Assembly: GCA_946885665.1 (NCBI GenBank)
Contig: CAMPGT010000013.1
Span: 1 to 30,926, forward strand
Reading direction: 5' to 3'
From: an uncultured Chitinophagaceae bacterium
GTDB lineage: Bacteria > Bacteroidota > Bacteroidia > Chitinophagales > Chitinophagaceae
DNA: 30,926 bases
Under the pieces are notes generated by a model, which did no database searches, was not told where the DNA came from, and was given only the letters and a program-made list of their open reading frames with translations. Positions 24,005 through 30,926 of this stretch are shown piece after piece (position 1 is the stretch's first letter; each line of letters opens with the position of its first letter). A program made the translations under genes and the position numbers.

Positions 24005-25003
24005 ATGAATAAAGATCAACGCATTGATTTACTGAAAAAGCTGGGCGAATTTATTTTATCGGCCGACGAGCAATGGGAAATGGCCAAAGAGAAAGCATCG
24101 TACGAAAATGCGTGGTTCCTGCCCGAATTTATTCAATACCAACTGAATCATATTGCCGGCGAATACCTTGCTCCACATAAAATAGCAACCTGGACCGGCA
24201 AGTATGACATCCCGGTTAATCTTCAATCGCCAAAAAATGTGGGTGTGGTAATGGCCGGTAATATTCCACTGGCGGGGTTTCACGACTTCCTTTCGATATT
24301 TATTTCGGGGCACCGGCAAACCATAAAACCTTCGTCGAAAGACAGTGTGCTGATGGTCGAAATCATTAAAAAGCTCACCGCCTGGGATGCGGACGTTTCA
24401 TCGATGGTGTCGCTGGCCGACCGGCTCGCGGGCTGCGACGCGTACATCGCCACCGGCAGCAACAACTCATCGAGGTACTTCGACTATTATTTCAGTAAGT
24501 ACCCACACATCATACGACGCAACCGCACGTCGGCCGGCATCCTTACCGGCGATGAAAGTGCCGCCGATCTCGAAGCGTTTGCGGACGACGTGCATCTTTA
24601 TTTTGGCCTCGGTTGCAGGAACGTTACAAAGTTATATGTGCCGAAAGACTACGACTTTTTACCCCTCCTCGATGCATTCAAAAAATATGGATGGCTCGCC
24701 GACCAAAGCAAGTATAAAAACAACTACGACTACCAGTTGGCCGTCATGATGATCAACAAGGTGCAATACATGACCAATGGCTCGCTGCTGCTCCAGGAAA
24801 ACCATGGCATGTTTTCACCCATCAGCCTCCTGAATTATGAGCATTATGCAGATGAACAGCAGGTTTACCGCGACCTCGAAGGTAACCCGGACGTCCAGTG
24901 CGTTGTTGGCAGAAAGGCGATTTCGTTTGGGAAGGCACAACGGCCCGCGCTGAATGATTATGCAGATAAGGCAGATACCCTGCAATTCTTGCTGGATTTA
25001 TGA
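24005..25003 (+). CDS. Acyl-CoA reductase, LuxC-like
   Basis: A 332-residue protein of the LuxC/acyl-CoA reductase family, related to aldehyde dehydrogenases. The block NVGVVMAGNIPLAGFHDFL is the nucleotide-binding region, DAYIATGSNNSSRYFDYYF is conserved, and FGLGCRNVTKLYVP holds the probable catalytic C204. Family members reduce fatty acyl-CoA or acyl groups to aldehydes with NADPH; the substrate in Bacteroidota is not established. The frame is open upstream to a TTG at 23960, but that stretch contains the promoter, so the ATG at 24005 is chosen. The gene is divergent from the ferredoxin operon. No luxD or luxE partner is present, which argues against a bioluminescence-type complex. Confidence 0.88.
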   Translation: MNKDQRIDLLKKLGEFILSADEQWEMAKEKASYENAWFLPEFIQYQLNHIAGEYLAPHKIATWTGKYDIPVNLQSPKNVGVVMAGNIPLAGFHDFLSIFISGHRQTIKPSSKDSVLMVEIIKKLTAWDADVSSMVSLADRLAGCDAYIATGSNNSSRYFDYYFSKYPHIIRRNRTSAGILTGDESAADLEAFADDVHLYFGLGCRNVTKLYVPKDYDFLPLLDAFKKYGWLADQSKYKNNYDYQLAVMMINKVQYMTNGSLLLQENHGMFSPISLLNYEHYADEQQVYRDLEGNPDVQCVVGRKAISFGKAQRPALNDYADKADTLQFLLDL

Positions 25004-25014
25004 CGAAGACAAAC

Positions 25015-25022
25015 TAATTTTG
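25015..25022 (+). promoter_or_regulatory. Possible -7 element (TAATTTTG) in the 162-base gap before htrA
   Basis: TAATTTTG is an exact match but lies 143 bases before the ATG at 25166 and has no clear -33 partner. If used, htrA would have a long leader. The gap otherwise shows a nearer near-match (TATTTTG, 25120-25126) and no repeat or RNA gene. For a stress protease an alternative sigma factor promoter is also possible. Confidence 0.3.
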
Positions 25023-25165
25023 ACATTGATCTACGAAGACCTTAGTAAAACAATTGTTAAACTGAACGGGTGGTACAGCTATTGTGGGCGATAGATCGTT
25101 TATTTGTTGCACAGGCATGTATTTTGTCAAACTATTAAATAATTCATTATAATCAAGAACTACAT

Positions 25166-26671
25166 ATGAAAATCAGCAACACACTTGCCGTGATCGCTTT
25201 AAGTGCGGCAACTTCGCTGGGAACGGTTTGGGGCTATAATAAGATAGTCAACAGTGACCAAACTTACGTCTATCCACAATCTGATTCAGGAAAGGCGCCG
25301 GCCAACTACGCCGGCTTCAAAGGTGTAGACGGGGCCAATGTCCTTGTGGATTTTACACCAGCAGCGTCTGCAGCGATCCCCGCAACGGTGCATATCAAAA
25401 CAAAAACAACGCGCACAGTGAGCAATAATCTTCCCAGGAGGAGTCCCTTCGAGGATCTGTTCGACCTCGACATGGGCGATCTTTTCGGCGACAGGATGCG
25501 TTCGCTTCCGCAGATGGCTTCAGGTTCGGGCGCCATCATCAGTGAGGATGGCTACATCGTTACCAACAATCACGTAATTGACGGAGCAGATGAGATCACC
25601 GTTACGCTCAGCAACAGGCGGTCGTTCACGGCCAAGCTGGTGGGCACGGATCCAAGCAGCGACATAGCCGTATTGAAAATTGATGCGAAGGGCCTGCCGT
25701 TCATGCTTTACGGCAATTCGGACGAGGTGAAGATCGGACAGTGGGTGCTGGCTATCGGCTATCCGCTCAATCTTGAAGCGACCGTTACCGCCGGTATCGT
25801 GAGCGCAAAGGGAAGGACACTGGAAATCAACAGGAGGCAAAGCAATACGCCTGTTGAATCGTTCCTGCAAACTGATGCAGCCGTAAACCCCGGCAACAGT
25901 GGCGGCCCACTGGTAAATACAGATGGCAAGCTGATCGGTATCAATTCGGCCATCGCTTCGCCTACCGGATCCTATGCAGGCTATTCGTTTACCATCCCGG
26001 TGAATATTGTGAAGAAGATCATTGCCGACATCATGAAATTCGGGACCGTTCAGCGTGCGTACCTGGGTATTCAGTACCCACGTGAAGGTCTGAGCTCAGA
26101 ACAGAAGAAGGAAAGCGGCATACCAGAAAACACTGATGGCGTTTATGTGATGGACGTACCGAAAGATGGTGCCGCCTACGCTGCGGGCATCAAGAAAGGA
26201 GATGTAATCGTTGCCATCAATGAAGTGCCCATTACCAGCGGTGCAGAAATGGTTGGCCAGATAGCCACCTTCAGACCGGGCGACAAGATTTCGATAACTT
26301 ACAAGCGCAACGGTAAAGAGATCACTTCGAAGGTGACCCTGCGCAACAGCACAGGCACCGAGGAACTCGTTAAGTCATCCATTGTCCAAAAACTGGGCGC
26401 CGACCTGGCAACGCTCAGCAAGGAACAGGCCGATGAACTCGGCGTTTCGGGTGGAGTTGAGATAAAGGCGATCGGGGCAACGGGCCTCCTGAGCAAAGTG
26501 AGGGTTAGCGAAGGATTTGTGATACTGAAAGCCAATAACCAGAAAGTAAATTCGGTAGATGATTTTAAAAAGGTACTGGAAAGTGCGGGCAGCAGTGTGA
26601 AGGTGGAAGGCATCTACCCGGGATATGAAGGCGTGTATAACTTTGTGTTGAATTTGGATAGTGTGAGATAA
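25166..26671 (+). CDS. HtrA/DegP-type periplasmic serine protease
   Basis: A 501-residue Do-family protease that degrades or refolds damaged envelope proteins. The N-terminal hydrophobic segment (about 1-23) is a signal sequence or anchor. The chymotrypsin-like domain carries the catalytic triad H136 (TNNHVID), D166 (SSDIAVL) and S245 (NPGNSGGP). PDZ1 covers about 290-385 (AYLGIQYP to KRNGKEI) and a more divergent PDZ2 about 395-495. A Pro/Arg/Asp-rich loop (residues 90-112) precedes the protease core, at the position of the regulatory LA loop. Its TAA stop directly touches the stop codon of the convergent GH13 gene. Confidence 0.95.
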   Translation: MKISNTLAVIALSAATSLGTVWGYNKIVNSDQTYVYPQSDSGKAPANYAGFKGVDGANVLVDFTPAASAAIPATVHIKTKTTRTVSNNLPRRSPFEDLFDLDMGDLFGDRMRSLPQMASGSGAIISEDGYIVTNNHVIDGADEITVTLSNRRSFTAKLVGTDPSSDIAVLKIDAKGLPFMLYGNSDEVKIGQWVLAIGYPLNLEATVTAGIVSAKGRTLEINRRQSNTPVESFLQTDAAVNPGNSGGPLVNTDGKLIGINSAIASPTGSYAGYSFTIPVNIVKKIIADIMKFGTVQRAYLGIQYPREGLSSEQKKESGIPENTDGVYVMDVPKDGAAYAAGIKKGDVIVAINEVPITSGAEMVGQIATFRPGDKISITYKRNGKEITSKVTLRNSTGTEELVKSSIVQKLGADLATLSKEQADELGVSGGVEIKAIGATGLLSKVRVSEGFVILKANNQKVNSVDDFKKVLESAGSSVKVEGIYPGYEGVYNFVLNLDSVR

Positions 26672-27934
26672 TCACAATTTTTCAAACACCAAATAACTCC
26701 AGGGCTCCATCAGTAGTTTACTTATTGATGGAGCCTCGTAGTTTTTACCCGTAAATACTTCTTTGTACATCCCCGAAACGAGGGACTCTTCAAAATGAAC
26801 GTCCTGCTGGTGCGGACAAAGATTCAACACCACCACTATTTGCTTAAGCCGCGAAACCTTTAAAAACGCCAGCATTTTTCTATCCGAATTCGTGGTGAGC
26901 ATCAGTACCGTTGTGGGCTCGTCGCCAAACGCATTGCGCAGGTCGAGAAGCGTTTTATAAAACTGATGAAGCTCGGGCCGCGCGCTCCATTCAATCGTGT
27001 CCCTCTCAAAAAATTGCAGTCTTTTTTTATTGGGAAGCTCTTGTCCGCTGTAGACCATCGGAATACTGTTCCATGTGCACGCAAGCACGGCGAAGGGCAG
27101 CACGGCGTCACCGTATTTTTCATATTCGGTGCCGTTCCAACTGTTTTCATCATGATTGGAAGTAAAGAACAGGTAATTGGTTTGCGGCAGTTTTTTACGC
27201 TGGTATTCTGCGAGGGCGGATGTAAGATCGCTGATCGGCAGTTTTTGCCTGATGTAATTTTCCGTAATATGCATCCAGTTCCAGGCGTAGCTGCAATCGA
27301 ACACATACTGGTAGTTCGCATGTTCGGTTTCTGCCAGCCAATACAATTGTTTTATCTTATCGAGGTGCTGCCTTGCCTGTCGCCAAAAATCGAGCGGTAC
27401 AAGATGTGCCATGTCGCAGCGGAAGCCATCAATATTACATTCCTTCACCCAAAATTCCATGCCCGCCAGCATTGCCCGCCTCATCGCATGATCGTAGTAA
27501 TTGAGGTCAATAACATCCGTCCAGCCGTTGTTGTCGTAGAATTGGCCCTGTGCGTTCCTTTTATAAAATTCAGGATGTGTGGTGGTCCACACATGGTCCC
27601 AGCTTGTATGATTGGCCACCCAGTCGATCAGCACTTTGAATCCCGCGTCATGTGCCTTTTTAACGAGCATTTTGAAATCGTGCACGGTGCCGAATTCGGG
27701 GTTGGTTTCGGTATAGTTCGATATGGAATAGTAGCTGCCGAGCGTACCAAGCCTTTTTTCGATGCCTATGGGTTGTACAGGCATGAACCAAAGTACCTTA
27801 ACGCCCATGTCGCGCAGGCGGGGCAGTTCTTTTATAAATGATTTGAAAGTGCCTTCTTTGGTGTATTGCCGCAGATTTACTTCATACACGTTCGTGTTCA
27901 GCGACCAGCGCACCGGCTCGAAGTGATAGTTCAT
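26672..27934 (-). CDS. GH13 alpha-amylase family glycoside hydrolase, cytoplasmic
   Basis: A 420-residue glycoside hydrolase of family 13 acting on alpha-glucans. The (beta/alpha)8 signature regions are DWVANHTS (104-111), GFRCDMAH with nucleophile D174, WLAETEH with acid/base E202, and TSNHDEN with stabiliser D262. A small all-beta C-terminal domain follows (about 350-420). No signal peptide is present, so it should work inside the cell, for example on maltodextrins or glycogen. It is shorter than typical secreted amylases and has no carbohydrate-binding module, and no sus-type genes lie nearby. Exact specificity cannot be read from the sequence. It abuts htrA with zero bases between stop codons and is divergent from ispH. 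Confidence 0.9.
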   Translation of the reverse strand: MNYHFEPVRWSLNTNVYEVNLRQYTKEGTFKSFIKELPRLRDMGVKVLWFMPVQPIGIEKRLGTLGSYYSISNYTETNPEFGTVHDFKMLVKKAHDAGFKVLIDWVANHTSWDHVWTTTHPEFYKRNAQGQFYDNNGWTDVIDLNYYDHAMRRAMLAGMEFWVKECNIDGFRCDMAHLVPLDFWRQARQHLDKIKQLYWLAETEHANYQYVFDCSYAWNWMHITENYIRQKLPISDLTSALAEYQRKKLPQTNYLFFTSNHDENSWNGTEYEKYGDAVLPFAVLACTWNSIPMVYSGQELPNKKRLQFFERDTIEWSARPELHQFYKTLLDLRNAFGDEPTTVLMLTTNSDRKMLAFLKVSRLKQIVVVLNLCPHQQDVHFEESLVSGMYKEVFTGKNYEAPSISKLLMEPWSYLVFEKL

Positions 27935-27940
27935 ACTTAC

Positions 27941-27966
27941 AAGGTACGGAAGGTAGTTCGTACCTT
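27941..27966. promoter_or_regulatory. Inverted repeat in the 42-base divergent GH13/ispH gap
   Basis: AAGGTACG (27941-27948) and CGTACCTT (27959-27966) are perfect inverted repeats with a ten-base spacer. Each arm contains a near -7 element: TACCTTTA (27961-27968) pointing to ispH and TACCTTG (27946 down to 27940) pointing to the GH13 gene. The repeat may be a pair of back-to-back promoters, or an operator for a dimeric regulator. Confidence 0.5.
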
Positions 27967-27976
27967 TACATCGTGT

Positions 27977-29194
27977 ATGAAATCATTCAACGTTCCTACA
28001 ACATACCGCAGTCCACTGATCAGTGCGATCAAAAACAAAAGAAAGCAGGCAGATAAGCTGAAGAAAGATTTGTCGCCGACTCTTCTCGACCTCGGACCTG
28101 TAAAAATTTTCCTGGCGCGTCATTTTGGTTTTTGCTATGGCGTGGAAAATGCCATTGAAATTTCGTTTCGCACCGTTGAAGAGAACCGCGATAAAAGAAT
28201 TTTTTTGTTGAGCGAAATGATTCACAATCCGCAGGTAAACGCGGACCTTACAAAAGAAGGCGTAAGGTTTTTGCAGGACACCGGCGGCCGTCAGTTGATA
28301 GAATTTGATGAGCTGAAAGAAAATGACATCGTTTTGATCCCTGCATTCGGCACAACGCTGCAGATTGAAAAGGAACTTCGCGAAAGAGGTATCAAGATAG
28401 AAAAATACAACACCACCTGCCCTTTCGTTGAAAAAGTATGGAACCGCAGCGAGCAGATCGCACGCAAGGGATACAGCATCATCATTCACGGCAAACCCAA
28501 ACACGAGGAAACACGTGCCACCTTTTCGCACGCCAGCTACAATGCACCGAGCATCATCATCAACGACATGGATGAAGCAAAGGTGCTGGCACATTACATC
28601 ACCGGAGCGTTACCCGCCGAAACTTTCTATGAGAAGTTTGATGGCAGATATTCGCAAGGCTTCGAGGTACAAAACGACCTGCAACGCATTGGCGTAGTAA
28701 ATCAGACGACACAACTAGCCACCGACACACAGGCCATCGCCGACTTTCTCAAAAAAACGATGAAGGAGCATTACCGGCTCGATGATGAACACATCGGCGA
28801 ACGGTTTGCCGACACGCGAGACACACTGTGCTACGCAACAAACGACAACCAGGGAGCGGTTACGGCATTGCTCAACACCCGCGCCGACCTGGCCATAGTG
28901 GCCGGCGGATATAACTCGTCCAACACTACCCACCTGGTGGAACTGTGCGAACAAAAACTGCCGGTGTATTTCATCAACTCCGCAGACAAAATACTATCGA
29001 AACATAATATACTCCACTACGATTTTCATAAAAAGCAGGAAATACTTACCAGTGGCTACCTGCCGGAAAAAGAGGAAATAAAAATATTGATGACCAGTGG
29101 CGCTTCATGCCCCGATGCCGTTGTGGAAAACATCATCCGGAAGGTCGCTTCGTTTTTTGAAGCAGAGGAAAGGCTCGCGGAATATATCGTATGA
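27977..29194 (+). CDS. ispH: 4-hydroxy-3-methylbut-2-enyl diphosphate reductase
   Basis: A 405-residue IspH, the last enzyme of the MEP isoprenoid pathway, making IPP and DMAPP with a [4Fe-4S] cluster. The cluster cysteines are C53 in GFCYGV, C148 in TTCPFV and C285 in DTLCYAT. VVNQTTQLATD and TSGASCPDAVVE are further conserved blocks. The protein is about 90 residues longer than the E. coli enzyme, with an N-terminal extension of about 40 residues and insertions near residues 210-235 and in the C-terminal half; long forms of this kind are known in Bacteroidota and cyanobacteria. The ATG at 27977 gives MKSFNVPTTYRS and lies just after the divergent promoter region; the frame is open back to 27866, but that part overlaps the GH13 gene. 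Its TGA stop touches that of the convergent accC. Confidence 0.95.
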   Translation: MKSFNVPTTYRSPLISAIKNKRKQADKLKKDLSPTLLDLGPVKIFLARHFGFCYGVENAIEISFRTVEENRDKRIFLLSEMIHNPQVNADLTKEGVRFLQDTGGRQLIEFDELKENDIVLIPAFGTTLQIEKELRERGIKIEKYNTTCPFVEKVWNRSEQIARKGYSIIIHGKPKHEETRATFSHASYNAPSIIINDMDEAKVLAHYITGALPAETFYEKFDGRYSQGFEVQNDLQRIGVVNQTTQLATDTQAIADFLKKTMKEHYRLDDEHIGERFADTRDTLCYATNDNQGAVTALLNTRADLAIVAGGYNSSNTTHLVELCEQKLPVYFINSADKILSKHNILHYDFHKKQEILTSGYLPEKEEIKILMTSGASCPDAVVENIIRKVASFFEAEERLAEYIV

Positions 29195-30532
29195 TCAGAG
29201 GAGCTTGAATCCTTCCAGGAACTTCGTGTTGAAATTGCCCTTGCAAAAGTCTTCGTTCTTCATCAACTGCTGGTGAAAGGGGATCGTTGTTTTAATTCCT
29301 TCGATTACATATTCACTGAGGGCCCTGCTCATGGTGTTGATCGCCTCTTCACGTGTGCGCGCCACGGCGATAATCTTTGCGATCATCGAATCGTAAAACG
29401 GAGGGATGGTGTATCCGGCATAAACATGTGAATCGACGCGGATGCCGTGGCCACCGGGTTGGTTGAGCACTGTTATTGTGCCTGGTGAGGGCCGGAAGTC
29501 TGAATAAGGATCTTCAGCATTGATACGGCACTCGATGGCGTGCCCCTGGGGTTCGTAATCCACTCCGCTGATGGACTCGCCCGCGGCTATCTTTATTTGC
29601 TCCTTGATAAGATCGAAGTTGGTCACTTCCTCCGTAACGCAATGTTCCACCTGGATGCGGGTGTTCATCTCCATAAAATAAAAGTTCCTGTGCTTGTCAA
29701 CCAGGAACTCTATCGTGCCCACACTTTCATAGCCGATCGCTTCGGCAGCTTTTTTGGCCGCCTCGCCCATTTTGAAGCGCAGTTCGGGCGTCATGAAAGG
29801 CGAGGGAGACTCTTCCACCAGCTTTTGGTGCCTGCGCTGGATGGAGCAATCCCTTTCGCTGAGGTGGCACACCTTGCCGTAGCGGTCGCCGGCAATCTGA
29901 ATTTCAATGTGCCGCGGCTCTTCCACGAATTTCTCCATGTAGATGCCATCGTTCTTGAAGGATGCGGCGGCCTCGTATTTTGCCGTTTCGTAGTTTTTTT
30001 CCATTTCGGACTCTTCCCACACCACGCGCATACCCTTTCCGCCACCGCCGGCCGTTGCTTTCAGGATGACGGGATAACCCACTTCCTTTGCCAGGCTTTT
30101 GGCTTCGTCAACGCTGCTGAGAAGTCCCTCGCCCCCGGGTATTACCGGAACGCCGGCTTTGATCATCGTTTCCTTGGCGGTCATCTTATCGCCCATGGCC
30201 CGTATTTGGGCAGGCGTAGGCCCGATAAATTTGATATTGTGCTCGCCGCATATCTCTGCGAACTTGGCATTTTCGGCGAGAAAGCCGTAGCCGGGGTGTA
30301 TCGAGTCGGCGTTGGTGATTTCCGCAGCCGCCATGATATGCGGGATGTTAAGATAGGAATCGGTGCTGGCCGGTTTCCCGATGCAAACCGCCTCGTCGGC
30401 GAACTTTACATGCAGGCTGTCTTTGTCGGCTGTTGAATATACTGCTACGGTTTTAATGCCCATCTCCTTACACGTGCGGATAACCCGTAAGGCTATCTCC
30501 CCCCTATTGGCAATCATTACTTTTTTAAACAT
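29195..30532 (-). CDS. accC: Acetyl-CoA carboxylase, biotin carboxylase subunit
   Basis: A 445-residue biotin carboxylase that charges BCCP-bound biotin with CO2 using ATP and bicarbonate, the first step of fatty acid synthesis. It starts [25 protein letters not shown]. The ATP-grasp loop GGGGKGMR, the block [17 protein letters not shown] and the catalytic block [10 protein letters not shown] are intact. The C-terminal domain ends at about the usual E. coli AccC length. It follows the BCCP gene by 30 bases in the standard accB-accC order. A related acyl-CoA carboxylase (propionyl type) cannot be entirely excluded because no carboxyltransferase is visible. Confidence 0.95.
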   Translation of the reverse strand: MFKKVMIANRGEIALRVIRTCKEMGIKTVAVYSTADKDSLHVKFADEAVCIGKPASTDSYLNIPHIMAAAEITNADSIHPGYGFLAENAKFAEICGEHNIKFIGPTPAQIRAMGDKMTAKETMIKAGVPVIPGGEGLLSSVDEAKSLAKEVGYPVILKATAGGGGKGMRVVWEESEMEKNYETAKYEAAASFKNDGIYMEKFVEEPRHIEIQIAGDRYGKVCHLSERDCSIQRRHQKLVEESPSPFMTPELRFKMGEAAKKAAEAIGYESVGTIEFLVDKHRNFYFMEMNTRIQVEHCVTEEVTNFDLIKEQIKIAAGESISGVDYEPQGHAIECRINAEDPYSDFRPSPGTITVLNQPGGHGIRVDSHVYAGYTIPPFYDSMIAKIIAVARTREEAINTMSRALSEYVIEGIKTTIPFHQQLMKNEDFCKGNFNTKFLEGFKLL

Positions 30533-30562
30533 GCTTCAAATGTCGTTTGTTTGACTGATTCC

Positions 30563-30926
30563 TTAAGCCGGATCTACAAGGAACAAAGGCTGGTCGTATT
30601 CAACCGGCGAGGCGTCGTCGGCCAGCACCTTTACGATGCGGCCCTTTACCTCGCTTTCTATTTCGTTGAACAATTTCATTGCCTCGATAATGCAAACCAC
30701 TTTTCCCGGGGTGATCTCGTCGCCAATTTCCACGAACGGCGGCTTACCCGGGGACGAGCTGCGGTAGAATGTGCCGATCATAGGGCTCTTGATGGTGATA
30801 AGGTTGTCTGCCTGTGCCTCTGCTGCCGATTTTGGTTTTTCCGGCGAAGATGTGGGTGAAGGCGGCGGCGCAGGTGCTTGTTGTATTTGTGATGGATATG
30901 CCTGGAGTGTTTGTGGAGCTGCAATT
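30563..30926 (-). CDS. accB: Biotin carboxyl carrier protein of acetyl-CoA carboxylase, C-terminal part
   Basis: The last 120 residues of BCCP; the start lies beyond the window edge. A Pro/Ala/Gln-rich flexible linker ([23 protein letters not shown]) leads into the biotinyl domain: [25 protein letters not shown], then the biotinylation motif [10 protein letters not shown], whose lysine (codon 30674-30676) carries biotin, and the end [15 protein letters not shown]. The [10 protein letters not shown] insertion matches the thumb-containing BCCP of acetyl-CoA carboxylase rather than propionyl-CoA carboxylase carriers. The window edge also hides the promoter of the accB-accC pair. Confidence 0.95.
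   Translation of the reverse strand, partial: IAAPQTLQAYPSQIQQAPAPPPSPTSSPEKPKSAAEAQADNLITIKSPMIGTFYRSSSPGKPPFVEIGDEITPGKVVCIIEAMKLFNEIESEVKGRIVKVLADDASPVEYDQPLFLVDPA

Noticed and set aside
27866..27976. Upstream extension of IspH
   Set aside because: It overlaps the divergent GH13 gene and crosses the shared promoter region.
29540..30436. Long plus-strand open frame (about 298 codons) opposite accC
   Set aside because: It is antisense to a clear accC and its translation shows no domain; it arises from the codon bias of the real gene. The same applies to frames opposite glmS (7001-7930), mgtE (5915-6715) and acn (3110-3772).

Overview
The window is chromosomal DNA of a Bacteroidota bacterium, most likely from the Chitinophagales/Chitinophagaceae side of the phylum (lineage is inference). 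The support is two secreted proteins with type IX secretion (T9SS) C-terminal sorting domains, an SDR-type L-threonine dehydrogenase, a TPP-riboswitch-controlled TonB-dependent receptor, a long-form IspH, the near absence of Shine-Dalgarno sequences, and repeated matches to the Bacteroidota promoter -7 element TAnnTTTG. The cleanest match is TTTG-N20-TACATTTG in front of the initiator tRNA gene. I see no phage, IS element, CRISPR array or integron. Gene density is high and no gene-free stretch exceeds about 260 bases.

Layout, left part (1-11.2 kb): an Rrf2-type regulator; an SDR L-threonine 3-dehydrogenase divergent from kdsA (LPS Kdo synthesis) across an in-phase heptanucleotide array; a small PspC-domain membrane protein; aconitase; a small SET-domain protein divergent from the Mg2+ transporter MgtE; glmS (amino-sugar synthesis); and a large DUF4954-type beta-helix protein.

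Middle (11.2-21.5 kb): on the minus strand, two tandem T9SS cargo proteins (the upstream one frameshifted), the GTPases Der and Era, a self-contained initiator tRNA-fMet unit (promoter, tRNA, terminator) and a secreted GIN/DUF2807 protein. Divergent from the last is a TPP riboswitch leading into a TonB-dependent receptor, presumably for thiamine or a thiamine precursor.

Right part (21.5-30.9 kb): a minus-strand operon ferredoxin > ddl > PASTA protein > rhodanese, divergent from a LuxC-type acyl-CoA reductase; an HtrA/DegP periplasmic protease; a cytoplasmic GH13 glycosidase divergent from ispH; and accB (cut by the window end) > accC of acetyl-CoA carboxylase.

Most genes serve envelope construction (Kdo, UDP-GlcNAc precursor, D-Ala-D-Ala, fatty acids, isoprenoids), ribosome assembly or translation initiation, and nutrient or ion uptake. 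I did not find a convincing new defence or mobile system. The most unusual signals are the 7-nt-periodic intergenic repeats, one of which exactly fills the space between two divergent promoters; convergent genes whose stop codons touch or overlap; and the frameshifted T9SS gene.
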